This document shows positions 23,176 to 33,869 of a DNA stretch of 64,000 nucleotides, in pieces (position 1 is the stretch's first letter; each line of letters opens with the position of its first letter). The notes under the pieces were generated by a model. That model worked only from the letters and a program-made list of their open reading frames with translations. It ran no database searches and was not told the DNA's origin. This DNA is from Sitta carolinensis. Taxonomy: Eukaryota; Chordata; Aves; Passeriformes; Sittidae. Made by a program: the position numbers and the translations under genes. Where the stretch lies: the NCBI GenBank assembly GCA_032173965.1, contig JAVUNC010000005.1, positions 3,286,001 to 3,350,000 on the forward strand, read 5' to 3'.

Positions 23176-26100
23176 TCCTGGGTGGCTCAGGAGCGCTGCA
23201 GTGTTTCTAGCTGGAGGTTATGTGAGCCCCCCAGGGTGCTGAGATCGATATCTATGAAGGCAGTCACCTTTGATGCCTGCCTTTGGCTGGCTGCTGGCTG
23301 AAGACCCTGGTCATGGTCCTCCCAGAGTTACTGAAAGCTGTCTGGACACCTTCAGATGGTGGAGGTACAGGGGCCACCTGACATCTCTCTTTGTAGAGAG
23401 CAGAATGGAAGGAAGTATAATATTTTCCTGAAAAGAAAGAAAAATGCAGAAAATAACATGAGAAGTGACTTCACGGATGAGGGAAGTTAATCCTTCACTC
23501 CTAGAGGTGTTTGAAGACAGGTTCAGCTCTTCTCTTTACAGGTTGATATTTGTCAGTGCTTCTTAAAATCTCTTTCAGTGATTAACACACACACCCATTA
23601 GAAATAATTTCTTTGTCTTGTCTGACGTCTCAGGAAAAACAGAATACTTCATAGTATCCCTAATCCACCAATTACTTATTAGTTACATGGCAAGCCCAGG
23701 AGATCACAAGTTGCCCCTTGGGCAAGCAGCCATTACCCGTTATGGAAAATAATGATCTGACTTTTGGATAACTAAAAAGGGGAGGATTATAAGTGAGAAG
23801 CTTGATTTGTCAGGGAGCTGCCAACCATTTCATAGCTTGGAATCACAGAGAAGGTATCCCTTTTGCTGGCAAACCACAAGGTAAAAATATGCAGTTATGA
23901 AAGGGGTTCATGAACCTGGATATATCTCTGGGGTTGCTGCTTTTCTACTGGGCATTGGCAGCTCTCTGACCTCCCACCCTATGGAATATCCAGTGAGATA
24001 TGAGCTCTGAATGTGAGGGTAGGACAAGTGAGGACTTGGATCTTCAATGGGAAGAACTAAAACCTTGACATGTCAACAGGTCTATGAGTACTGCTTTTGA
24101 CTCTTCATAATCATTTATCAAATTAATTAGCTATGCACAAAAAACTAACAGGCATCTTTGCCCTTGCAGACCCATCGTATCCATGAGACACAAGTGTCTG
24201 TTTTATAAATGACTTTCCACATGATCATGTTCTGTATATCCTATCTGCCCAGGAGTTTTCAAGGAGAGGAGATCTGCCCATTTATTTTCTCCTGGATATG
24301 GTGGTGTGCATTGTCCTCTTTCCCATGATGTGAACGTGTGTAGTGAGAAAATGTAAATTGACTGATTTTGGTACATTGATATCCTGTTGACAGTCTTTGG
24401 GATTCTTCAAAATAATTCCTTAATTAACTACTTCACTGATGAATACAATAGGGCTCAGTAGATTTGTAACCTCTTTTGTAGCAGGTTTTCCAAGATTCCC
24501 TTCTAGTCCCTAGGAAAATCCTAGATGACTCTGGATGGGAACTATGTCTCTGCATTTTCTGTTCCTTACTGAAGTGGGTCCCCCTCAGGAAGCCTGAATC
24601 TGATTAAACTATTCCTTCACTGGATTCTTTGTACACCATTCCACTTCTTAAAGGGAATTGTTTATCCTTCTTTGGGTGCTCCTGCTCTTCTTTTCTCAGA
24701 CTTCCTTTGCTCAGGAAGATTGTATCAGGAAAGCTACTACTGAACTTTCTGTGCAATCTAAGCAGCTGTATATTTAGGGGAGTGTTTGGAGTAAGAATAC
24801 TGGGGTGTTAATTAGCTTCAGCACCGAATACCTGTCTCAGTACTTTGTTGCAAAGCTGTACCTCTGGTTGATGAAAGTTTAGGAGGCAATGAGTTCGTAT
24901 GGCTCTGGCATCCACCTACTCCATGCCATACACCCTAGGAAGCCTGTGAAATGCCCAAATATCTGAGCTCCTACTGCACCTTTTCTCCAAAAACATTCTG
25001 CTGACTCCAGCCTCCCCCAAGCTCTTGCTGCAGTATCAAGTTTGGCAGAGACCTGCAAGCCATTTCTTAGGTCCTAATGACTGCACAGACCTCATTTTGA
25101 AGGCTCCTCAGTGTTTGCTTCAGGTATGCCAAGAAGAGAGGGCGCGGTGCAGGCTTGGGTGAGTTGGCATCCTCTGACTTGAGTCAGTATTTTCAAGCCC
25201 TCATTTTTGCAGATGGTGGAACCTGGAGCACTGGCTGTGCTCATGGTCTTTTTCCTCCTTCCCCTCTTCTTTCAGGAGGATGGTGCATGGGGGCTGAAGA
25301 TGCTGATGGGAGCCTTTGAGATGGTGACCATCTTGGTGACATGAATGAGGAAAAAGAAACAAGGTCCATCGGTAAGAACAACCCAGTGCTCCTCACAGCA
25401 TTGGGATGGTCACTGGGCAGTGCAAGGCCCTCATCTCTGAGAGAACATTGTGAGTTTGAATTGTACCACTTGGCTGGGAGTTGTCCCCACTTTGCAAGCA
25501 TGTCATGTTAACTAGAGCTGTCTGCATGTGTGGGGGGTTCTCCTTGGCAATGCAAAATGTGAAACCAGCAGCACTGAGAGGATACAGTGTCACAGCTACA
25601 TATTGTAATAACTAATGATGCAATCTTCTTTGCTGTGAGACCTTAGGGGCAGTGGAGCAATTACAGAAAAGCGGGGACTGTATCATATAGAGTATTTAAG
25701 GCCAGGGATATATTAATCCCACTTTGCTGGATTGCCTTACTAAACCTGCCTTTTCTTTGTAACATTTCCTCACCTGGGATCACCCAGCTCCTGGTGACCA
25801 TCGGTGGGGAGGCCATGCAGCCTGGCCTCCGACCAAGGTGGGACTCTACCACCTGCCCTGCCTCTGCCACACACGACAAAGAGACTGCTGTTAGTTCACA
25901 ACCATTTCCACCACTCCTGATTTTTTAATCCTGAAGTAAACACGCTGCAGCTACAGGACGGGTGGTATGCAGACACCGGGCCAGGGCTGGCTTCCACCAT
26001 GGTGGTAGGAATGGGAATTCCACTGCAGGCTAAGGGGAAGGGAGAGCCCTCCAAGCTAATGTGATGTGGGAGGTCTAATTCCTACCATCACAAGCCTGAT

Positions 26101-26604
26101 TTGTAGGCAACAGATTATTTCACTGGCTTTCACGATGGTTTTTATATCTTAGGATTTTTTTTTAGGGTTTTTTTTTTTTTTTTACATGAAAGCAGGAGTG
26201 TGTGGATTTTGCAGGTAAATTATAATGAAAGCTGATGGGTGCTTGTGTAGGCTTGTAGAGGGTTTGTGCACAGAAAGCAAGCAGGGGCTGGAGGGAATAG
26301 CTGAGTGCCCAGGGAAGGTTTAATTAGCATATAGTGAAAAATCTAAAGGTTGTACCGAGCCCCAATTCAGTGAAAGACAAAAACTCACTGTTCTTAGAAC
26401 AAACCTCAGCAGCAAGCTCTGTCGCACCTGATGCAATGCTTCCCTCTTGGGCCACCCACCTCCAAGACATGATTATGCAGTGAGAAAGGAGCAGCTCTTT
26501 GCACTTTCTGTTATCATGGTCCTTCTTAATTATACATGCGTAAGTGTTCAGACATGGCCACAATGAGCATGGTACACATCCAGGGGAAGTGAGATTCATC
26601 TGAG
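23176..26604. other. Intergenic DNA, no gene recognised
   Basis: About 3.4 kb of ordinary AT-rich DNA. No mobile element or gene is supported. A T-rich run lies at 26156-26184. Confidence 0.65.
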
Positions 26605-26830
26605 AATCTCCTACTGCTTGGCAAGCATTTATTAACTCAGCCTCCCAACACCCCCGTGAGGAAAAATATGTCGAAACCCATTTTCGGTACTAATTTAAAA
26701 AAACAACAAACTTAAGCAAGCAAAGTGATTTGCTCAAAGCCAAAGAGCAGGTTGGTGTGAAAGAGCTTGCCTTAAAAATCCAGAATAAGGGATTTTGCCC
26801 TTTGTCTCTTCAAATGAGGCCGTGTTCCCA
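26605..26830 (+). mobile_element. Ancient MIR-like SINE
   Basis: The order of words follows the MIR core and 3' region in sense orientation: an AACTCAGCCTCCCAACACCC block, CCCGTGAGG, CCCATTTTCGG, then AAGTGATTTGCTCAAAGCC, AAGAGCAGGTTGGTGTGAAAG and an ending near AAAAATCCAGAA. Divergence is high, as expected for an amniote-wide element. A short A-rich insertion lies in the middle (26696-26712). Confidence 0.6.
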
Positions 26831-28730
26831 CGTTGCTTTGTGTTTCTACAGAAACTAAAACAGGGGGGTCCTGGTTCGTGACTCAGGGGCTTGGTTCCAA
26901 TCCAGAGAGCCATGTTTCCATGATTACTCCTGCTTTATGTAAAATGGCCCTTGTACAGGCTCATCTTGCTGAGCTTTTTGGCGCTGTTCCTGGGCTTGAC
27001 TGCTACCATAGAGTAGGACTGCAGGATCACATTTCCATTTTGTAAGGAGACACGCTTTTTTGGGATGCGTGGAAGCCTGCTTAATTTCAATAAGAAGTCT
27101 GCTTGAAACAGAGATGCAAGCATAGATCTAGTGAATTGCTATTATTGTTATTATTATTAATTGCAGTAGTGCATCAAATTCCTAATCAGCAATCAGAACT
27201 CTTGTGCTAAGGAACAACAACTATCCTTCACGATCTCAGCTCTAGACCCGGCAGTGCTTAACTTCTAATTATGTGCTAACACACATGAGTTTTATTGGGA
27301 AGCCATAAGCTGGGGACAGAACTGGCTTTGCAGACCTTGGCTGACACCTCTGCAGGGCACCTTTCCTCAGCACCCCAGTGGAAAGCTGTTCTCCATGCAA
27401 GGAGGAGCTCTCTGTGTGAGAGCCGGCCATCCCATGCGTGCTTCGTGTTGCAGGATCAAGGCTTCTACTAATGACAAGGCTCAACAGTGGGGTGAGACCT
27501 ACAAAGAGAGGGAGAAGGAGGTGCAGAGGGTGCCTTGTGATTATGTGGTTGGCGTGTGTCTCTCCACCATGCAAGAAAAAAGGGAAAGAGAACCAGCTAG
27601 ACTACAACAGGCATTGTTGTGCAGCATCCAGACTGCAGCCTCGGTCATGGCCTCACTTGGAAGCCCCTGCAAAGTTTTATTAACATCTGGTCCTCCATGA
27701 ACAGTGATGTTTTATGCGCAGAAACTCAGTTTCGCCTCCATCTTCTACCCTATTCTTTTTTGTGTGTATGCTTATTCTGTCCTTTTTCTTCCTCTTTTTT
27801 TGGTGGTTGCCTAGTAGCTCGCAGTTGCATTCTGCCTTATCAGATTGTACCTAGTTACAATCTTTCTCTTTGTGCCGAGGGCAACCCACCATAAGAGCAT
27901 ATGGAATATTTTAGTGTGCATTGTTGGGTTTTTTTCTCCTCCTGTTTTTTTTTTTTTTTTTTTTTTAATTTTTAAATAGACTTCGGTTTTATTCCCAGCA
28001 TAATTTTGTTGCCATTGTGTTTGTCTTTTGTCTCTGATAAAAGCTGACATCCACAGCCTGGGAGCTATCAAATGAATCAGGTGAACTGAGGAAGGGTGGG
28101 CGGGTTTGATGACTTTGGGGCTCCCTTCAGCTTAAAAAACTCCAACCCCCAAACCCCTGCATTCTGAGCAGTATTCAACTCTTCTTCCTTCTGACATCTG
28201 ACTGAAAAACCTGCATTTAGTTCATGTAACATCCAAATTGCCTTTCTGAGGTGCCTACATTTCTCCCGAGAGTAGAGAAAGCCTCCAAAACATGGCCTCT
28301 GAAATTCAGGCTATGCCATAGGTAGAACAAAAAAACCACACATGTAGCGTGCTCTTCCAGTTTTGTTTTGCCATGCTGGCTTTGCTGGATGGGACAAAAA
28401 GGGAAAGTCAATGACACCTCTAGACTCTTCCTTAGGCAGTGACAAAGGAAAACATGCTGCTTTTGGCACAGTGTGACACACAGCTAAATGAGGGCTGTTG
28501 GGCTGACTGTCACTCGGCTCTTGGCAAAGTCTGGTCTTCCATGTGGGTGCAGACCAGTGTTTCACACCTAGGGTGTGATCAAGGGGGAATTGGTCATGTT
28601 GCTTTCCATAAGCTTCCTTTCTGATGGAAATTTGGCTCATGAGATGATGCTGTGTGGCGGGATGTGTGTGCATGTCTGTGTGTCTGTCTGCCGGGTAGCT
28701 CTGGAAGCCATTAGCCAAATTCAATCACAT
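26831..28730. other. Intergenic DNA, no gene recognised
   Basis: This stretch holds an ATT-rich microsatellite (about 27141-27160, TTATTGTTATTATTATTAAT) beside several TAATTG-type words, a 22-nt poly-T run at 27945-27966 and a TG-rich stretch near 28650-28690. No gene is supported. Confidence 0.65.
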
Positions 28731-28734
28731 TTGA

Positions 28735-29001
28735 CAGCAGGACTGTAGATTTAAAGATATGGAACTTCTATTAGCTGCTGGAAAACAGCACAGTACTGGA
28801 GCTGGAGATTTTGTTGAAAGAAAGACACCAATGTTAGGTCCACCCTTGTTAGACATTAGAGAATCCATACAGGAAGAATATTTTGAATGCCCTACCTGTA
28901 GGAACAACTTTAATCTGTTTACGCCCTATCAGATACCACAGAAATCACTGCCTGTTTCTGTTTTCTCTGTGGCACCTAATAAGTCACAAATACATGCATA
29001 A
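28735..29001 (+). other. Unidentified coding-like open segment with a C-x2-C motif
   Basis: After a TGA at 28732-28734, a frame stays open for about 88 codons to a TAA at 28999-29001. Its translation looks less random than others in the window: a mixed acidic and hydrophobic segment (DIRESIQEEYFECPTCRNNF) with a Cys-x2-Cys pair followed by Phe and Asn, resembling half of a zinc-binding finger. An internal ATG is at 28759. I do not recognise the protein. No splice sites, promoter or partner exon are assigned. It could be an old retrocopy fragment, an isolated exon or chance. The frame ends right where a long pyrimidine tract begins. I make no functional claim. Confidence 0.25.
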
Positions 29002-29002
29002 G

Positions 29003-29250
29003 CTTTTTTTCTTTTTTCTCTTCTCTTCTCTTCTCTTCTCTTCTCTTCTCTTCTCTTCTCTTCTCTTCTCTTCTCTTCTCTTCTCTTCTCTTCTCTTCTC
29101 TTCTTCTCTTCTCTTCTCTTTCTCTTCTCTTCTCTTCTCTTCTCTTCTCTCTCTTTCACTCCTTCTTTTGCTCTTTCTTTCACTCTTTCTTTTTCTTTTG
29201 CTCTTTCTCTCTTTCTCTCTCTCTCTCTCTCCTTTTAATCTCTCTCTCTC
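29003..29250. repeat. (CTCTT)n polypyrimidine tract
   Basis: The + strand is pure pyrimidine from 29003 to 29157 (155 nt). The core is about 18 perfect CTCTT units at 29017-29104, followed by slipped copies and then CTTT- and CT-rich DNA to about 29240 with a few purines. The minus strand is AAGAG-type polypurine. Repetitive SSLLF / REEKR frames over it are artefacts. Confidence 0.97.
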
Positions 29251-32200
29251 ATTTTGTTTTTTTTACTAATAAGGGAGCTCCTGCTGCAACCTTTGTGCTA
29301 TCTTGTTAGAAGTCAACCAACCAGCAGATAAAAATCACTTGGACATGAGCTCCATGAGACCTGCTGTCCACCTACTGTTTTTTCCTTCTTTAATACTTGG
29401 AAAGGGAGTTCCAGAAGGTGTAAGAAACACTTATTAGCTTATTATTTGAGGTAAATCTAATCAGCAGGTGATCTGTCATAATGACATTTCTCCGAATATA
29501 AGAGGAGAAAAAGCCTGGGGACACGACAGTGATAAGTTTCCCACCCAAGACAAGCCAAGGTGAGCTCTACTGGGTCAGAGTGTGACAGATCACTGTGGTT
29601 GTACCCTGTCACATATCTTGCAAGGAAGCTCACATCTTCTTGTGGGTAGGTTAGTACTGTTTCTCATTATTAATATGGCTCTGTAGGTGTGCCAGGCCCT
29701 TTCCAGACTAATTAAATAAAAGGTCTCTGCCCCAAGGAACTAACCCAGCAAGGGATGACAATAAACAACAAGAGGAAGAGGGTTACGCAAGTGAAAGATC
29801 ATGAGATACATCTCATGTTGTACCAGTATGTTGGGCCAAATCCTCAAGTAATTACATAAAGCCCAATTTTGCCAAGTTGTTCATTGTTAAGTTGCTCCAC
29901 CCTCATGTAAGAAATCCCAATGAATTCACTTAATGAGAAAAAAAATACAGAGCTGTACTGAGAGGGGAACAATCACACCTGCAGCCTAAGAAAGTGGATC
30001 TGGTTGTGGGGAAAGGTTTATCAGGAGATAAAGAGTACAACTGAGCTTTAAGCTGTTATCTGGGTGATACATGGATATTTATTTTAATTAAGCACTGCAA
30101 CAAGGTGGAACGATGCACTCGATTCCCTTGAAATTAGTTATTTTTAGATTCAATCATTATGATTGGATGTTATAAGGCACTTAGGAATCAATGGAAGGTA
30201 AGCGCCCTTGAGAATCTGGCTTCCTATCTTTAAAACTGGATCTTCTGCATCAACTATCAATTCCCATCTCTCTCTCAGAAAGACCTTGTCTGAGAAGTTC
30301 CCTCCTTCCTGAAGCCACAGTGACTCACACTTACAGTTGACATTCAAGGAACAAAGAAGTCTTCAGCATCTATCTTGATGTTCATTTGGGCCAAGATGGC
30401 AAGTCCCAATCTGCTTTGCTTTGAGCTTGGAGAGAGAGGGGCTGATGCTATAAAGATCAAAGCAGGTCCAGATTCCCCTGACGTTATTCTGCTTAAATGT
30501 AGGGTTTGGGGATAATTCCCAGCTCTAGTTTCAGGAAAATTTCCTACCTTTCAGCTGTACGTCTTGGTCTTTCAAGGAAGCAAATACTCCTGTACCAAAA
30601 GAATCTAGGTCTATGGTAAATAACATCTCTGGTGTTGGGAGATCTTTTTTTTCTTCCACTGGATCTAGGCCATAGACAGCTGAAATACAATTCCGAGAAG
30701 TGGGCAAACAACTGCAGGGAGGGAATAGTTGGGAGTGGGACTGTGTTCAGGTACGTAGGTTGAAGGCAAAGGAAACTTTGTGTATGTTGGCTCTGAAACC
30801 ATGTGAGGTAGAGGGTGGTACAGAGAAAACTCAGACGGTAGCTCACCTCCCTCTTCCCCAGGGGCAAATGCCTTATTTTCAGTTAGGAATGGATACATAA
30901 TGAAGGAGCCAGCTCTGTTGCCGTCATAATGCAGAATCTGGCAGTGCCTGTTTCAGAACGCTGGCTTAAGCATAAACAATACCACATGAGAACATGGAGA
31001 ATGATGATGGACCCAAAATTTGTTAAACTACTTGCAAAACACACATTTTGCCTGTGCTCTGACAATCAGGGATCTCCCAGAGCTTCCTGAGGCCCATGTG
31101 CTCCCAGGGGACTTTCTGCCCTCCATGAACAGGATGCTGAGACTCTGTTGTTCTCTTTGGGCAAGGTCAGCTCACAGAGAAGAAGGGGCAGGACATCAGG
31201 GATTCTGTCAAGAACCTGCAGCTGATGTGGTACCCTGTGTTACACTAGGGCTTTGCATTTGTCAGTCCACTGCCACCACTTGTTCCAGCTCCTGACCAAT
31301 GCTCTACAGCCAATCCAGCTCTGACAGGGTGTAGATAAGCATCCCAGGAAGCACAGATGTCTGCTCAGCACCATCAGGGACTTGAGTTACCCCAGGCTCC
31401 TGTTTGTGCTGCCTGTCAGAAATGAAATAACCTGGCGGCTCAGGCAGGGGACTCGAGAGGGAAACTGATACAGAATGGTTAATACAACACCAGTCCTTTA
31501 CACTGAGGATGAGCCACTCACTTCTGAGCAACATAAGAAATCCACTCCAGCTGAAAAGCATATGTTTCTCTTCTCTTTACAGCAAAGCTCCCATTTCAGG
31601 CTCAGGTATTATTTGTTTCTTGAAATCCCTTTTCCTTGTGCCTGCTTCACTGACCTGATCATCTGAGAGCCCTGAGAGTGGTAGTCATCCCTTCCTACTA
31701 TTGTCTGCTCTCAAGACCAGTTTGGAAGTGCTGTGTGCATGTGTGTTTGCTTTGTTTCTCTTGCTAGTTGTTGTTGTTGGTTTTTTTTTTCCTTTTCTTT
31801 TCTCTGGGCTTAGATGTACACAAATACAACAAAGAAATCAGAAGCAGGAGGACTGTGGCATGCAAATCTGTCAGTGTGCTATTCAATTAGTGTATTGTTA
31901 CAAGTGAAACACCATCAGCCTGGTGAGAAAAAGGAAGTGCCAGGTGCTAAAAGGACAACAAGACAGTTTTTGGTGTAGCATACCAGACAGGTTTTTCTGT
32001 CTTCAAAAAGTTTACTTGCTCTTTCTCACATACAGATGAGTAAAACTGGAGGGCATCTTTTGATTCTCCAAATTGTATCTCTTCACTCTTTTAAATTTTT
32101 CTATGAGCTGAAAATAGTTCATGTGGAAGGAAGTTTTTGGTGTGTTTTTGCTCCCATTGCACTAACTGGAAGCTGTTCAGGTCTTTCACCCTAATCTTTC

Positions 32201-32605
32201 TTCCAACAGCCTGTGTTTATTTAGTTTCAGTTTATGCCGTTTGTTGTGCTCATGTTGTCTTTTAGTTTAAATAGATCTTTTTTTTTCTCCCTATTTGCTC
32301 TCCTGATGTATTTATATATAAATCAGCCCTGTTGTCCCAGTCCTTGCTTTGTTCAGCTAAACAAGCCAAGATGTATCTACGTTTTCTGTGTCACGGGTCA
32401 CCATTTCCTCACACATCTCAGCACTGTAGCTTTGTCCTGTGAGTTCATCTCTCCTAAATGCAGGTAACTAGGATTTGTTTTGTTGCTTTGGAGGTCATCC
32501 TCTATGTTTTTTGTACAGATCACAACATAAATTCCCCTATCTTAATGGGAAATACTTTATGAGGCACATTTTTGGTAGCCATGTCACTTGCTCTCTTTTA
32601 ATGCT
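29251..32605. other. Intergenic DNA, no gene recognised
   Basis: This stretch contains a possible ancient repeat at 29650-29790, listed separately. At 30060-30180 there is an AT-rich motif-dense piece (TTTTAATTAAGC, AATCATTATGATTGGATG) that could be regulatory. The rest is unremarkable, and no gene is supported. Confidence 0.6.
29650..29790 (+). mobile_element. Possible ancient amniote interspersed repeat
   Basis: The words GGTGTGCCAGGCCCTTTCCA and GTCTCTGCCCCAAGGAACTA in this order resemble an old, widely dispersed amniote repeat that carries a GTGCTAGG...CCCTGCCCCAAAGAGC signature. It is heavily diverged; the family (MIR- or L3-like) is uncertain. Confidence 0.35.
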
Positions 32606-33036
32606 TGATCCAATTCTGTTTAACACTGTATGAATGATCTGCAGAGGGGATTGAGTGCATCCTCAGTAAGTTCATAGATGACACTAAGTTGGGTGGGAGT
32701 GTTGACCAGCTGGAGGGTGGGAAGGTTCTGCAGAGGCATCTGGACAGGTTGGATCCATGGGCTGAGGACAATTGGATGAGGTTCAACAAGGCAAACAGGC
32801 AGGTCCTGCCCTTGGGTCACTACAACCCCTAGCAATGCTACAGGCTTGGGGAAGAGTGTCTGAACAGGACCTGGAGATGTTGGTTGACAGCTGGATGGGC
32901 CAGCTGTGCCCAGGTGGCCAAGAGGACCAATGGCACCCTGGCCTGGATCAAAAATAATGTGGCTAGGCAGTGATTGTCCTCCTGAACTCCACATTGGTGA
33001 GCATGCATCTCAAGTCCAGTGTTCAGTTTTGGGCTC

Positions 33037-33090
33037 CTGGATTAGATGAATTTTAAAGGTCTCTTCCAAGATAAACTGCCTATCAGTCTA
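33037..33090 (+). mobile_element. CR1 3' tail segment nested inside the CR1 body
   Basis: Between the body words TTCAGTTTTGGGCTCCTG and AAAGAAAGACATTGAGG, which are nearly adjacent in CR1, lies ~54 bp that reads as a CR1 terminus: GGATTAGATGAATTTTAAAG, GTCTCTTCCAAGATAAACTG, ATCAGTCTAT. It has the same orientation as the host element. It is either a nested minimal insertion or a copy-and-join event with the element's own tail. Confidence 0.75.
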
Positions 33091-33374
33091 TAAAGAAAGA
33101 CATTGAGGTGCTGGCACATGTCCAGAGACGGAAAAAGAAGCTGGTACAGGGTCTAGAGGGTAAGTCACATAAGGAGCAGCTAAGGGAACTGGGGCTGTTT
33201 AGTTGGAAAAAAGGACAATTAAGTCCTTCCTTACTGGAAGGAGGTTGTAGTGAGATGGAGTTAATTTTTCTCCTAAATAGCAAGTGTCGGGACAAATGGA
33301 AATGGCCTCAAGTCATGCCAGAGAAGGTTTAGATTGAATGTGAGGAAAAATGTCTTTATCAGTGTCTTCAGCAC

Positions 33375-33450
33375 TTAAATTCCTCCAGGAATGGTGACTC
33401 CACTGGTTGCCCGGGCAAGCAGTGGAGTCACCATTCCTGGAGGAATTTAA
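33375..33450. repeat. Near-perfect 76-bp palindrome within CR1
   Basis: Thirty-eight base pairs fold on a centre at 33412/33413 (CCC|GGG), with a single mismatched pair (G33406 with G33419) and essentially no loop. The right arm (CAGTGGAGTCACCATTCCTG) is the normal CR1 sense sequence. The left arm is its inverted copy and replaces the usual CR1 bases at that point. Symmetry ends at 33374/33451. Confidence 0.97.
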
Positions 33451-33572
33451 AAGACATGTAGATGTAGCATGTGGGGTTATGATTTAGTGGTGGCCTTGGC
33501 AGTGCTGGGTTGATGGTTGGACTCAGTTATCTAAAAGGTCTCTTCCAAACTAAATGATTTTATGATTTTATA

Positions 33573-33869
33573 ATCCATCCATCCATCCATCCATCCATCC
33601 ATCCATCCATCCATCCATCCATCCATCCATCCATCCATCCATCCATCCATCCATCCATCCATCCATCCATCCATCCATCCATCCATCCATCCATCCATCC
33701 ATCCATCCATCCATCCATCCATCCATCCATCCATCCATCCATCCATCCATCCATCCATCCATCCATCCATCCATCCATCCATCCATCCATCATCCATCCA
33801 TCCATCCATCCATCCATTCCATCCATCCATCCATCCATCCATCCATCCATCCATCCATCCATCCATCCC
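33573..33869. repeat. (ATCC)n tetranucleotide array at the CR1 3' end
   Basis: About 74 ATCC units (297 bp) begin directly after the CR1 terminal bases. Small slips occur at about 33791 (a missing C) and 33817-33819 (an extra T). Minus-strand MDGW-repeat frames are artefacts of the array. Confidence 0.98.

Larger units (their letters stand above)
32606..33572 (+). mobile_element. CR1 non-LTR retrotransposon, longest copy, rearranged
   Basis: About 970 bp of a sense CR1. From 32606 it covers the ORF2 region after the reverse-transcriptase catalytic motifs: translated pieces such as FIDDTKLGG and [18 protein letters not shown] match the CR1 polymerase order, broken by stops and frameshifts. 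It continues with AAAGACATTGAGGTGCTGG (about 33096) and GGTTTAGATTGAATGTGAGG, and ends in GGTTGATGGTTGGACTC, CTTCCAAACTAAATG and a decayed terminal repeat (ATTTTATGATTTTAT). Two internal oddities are listed separately: an inserted CR1-tail segment (33037-33090) and a 76-bp palindrome (33375-33450). The copy is inactive. Confidence 0.93.

Noticed and set aside
28883..29269. Leu/Ser/Phe-rich and Arg/Glu-rich open frames
   Set aside because: They are produced by the CTCTT polypyrimidine tract.
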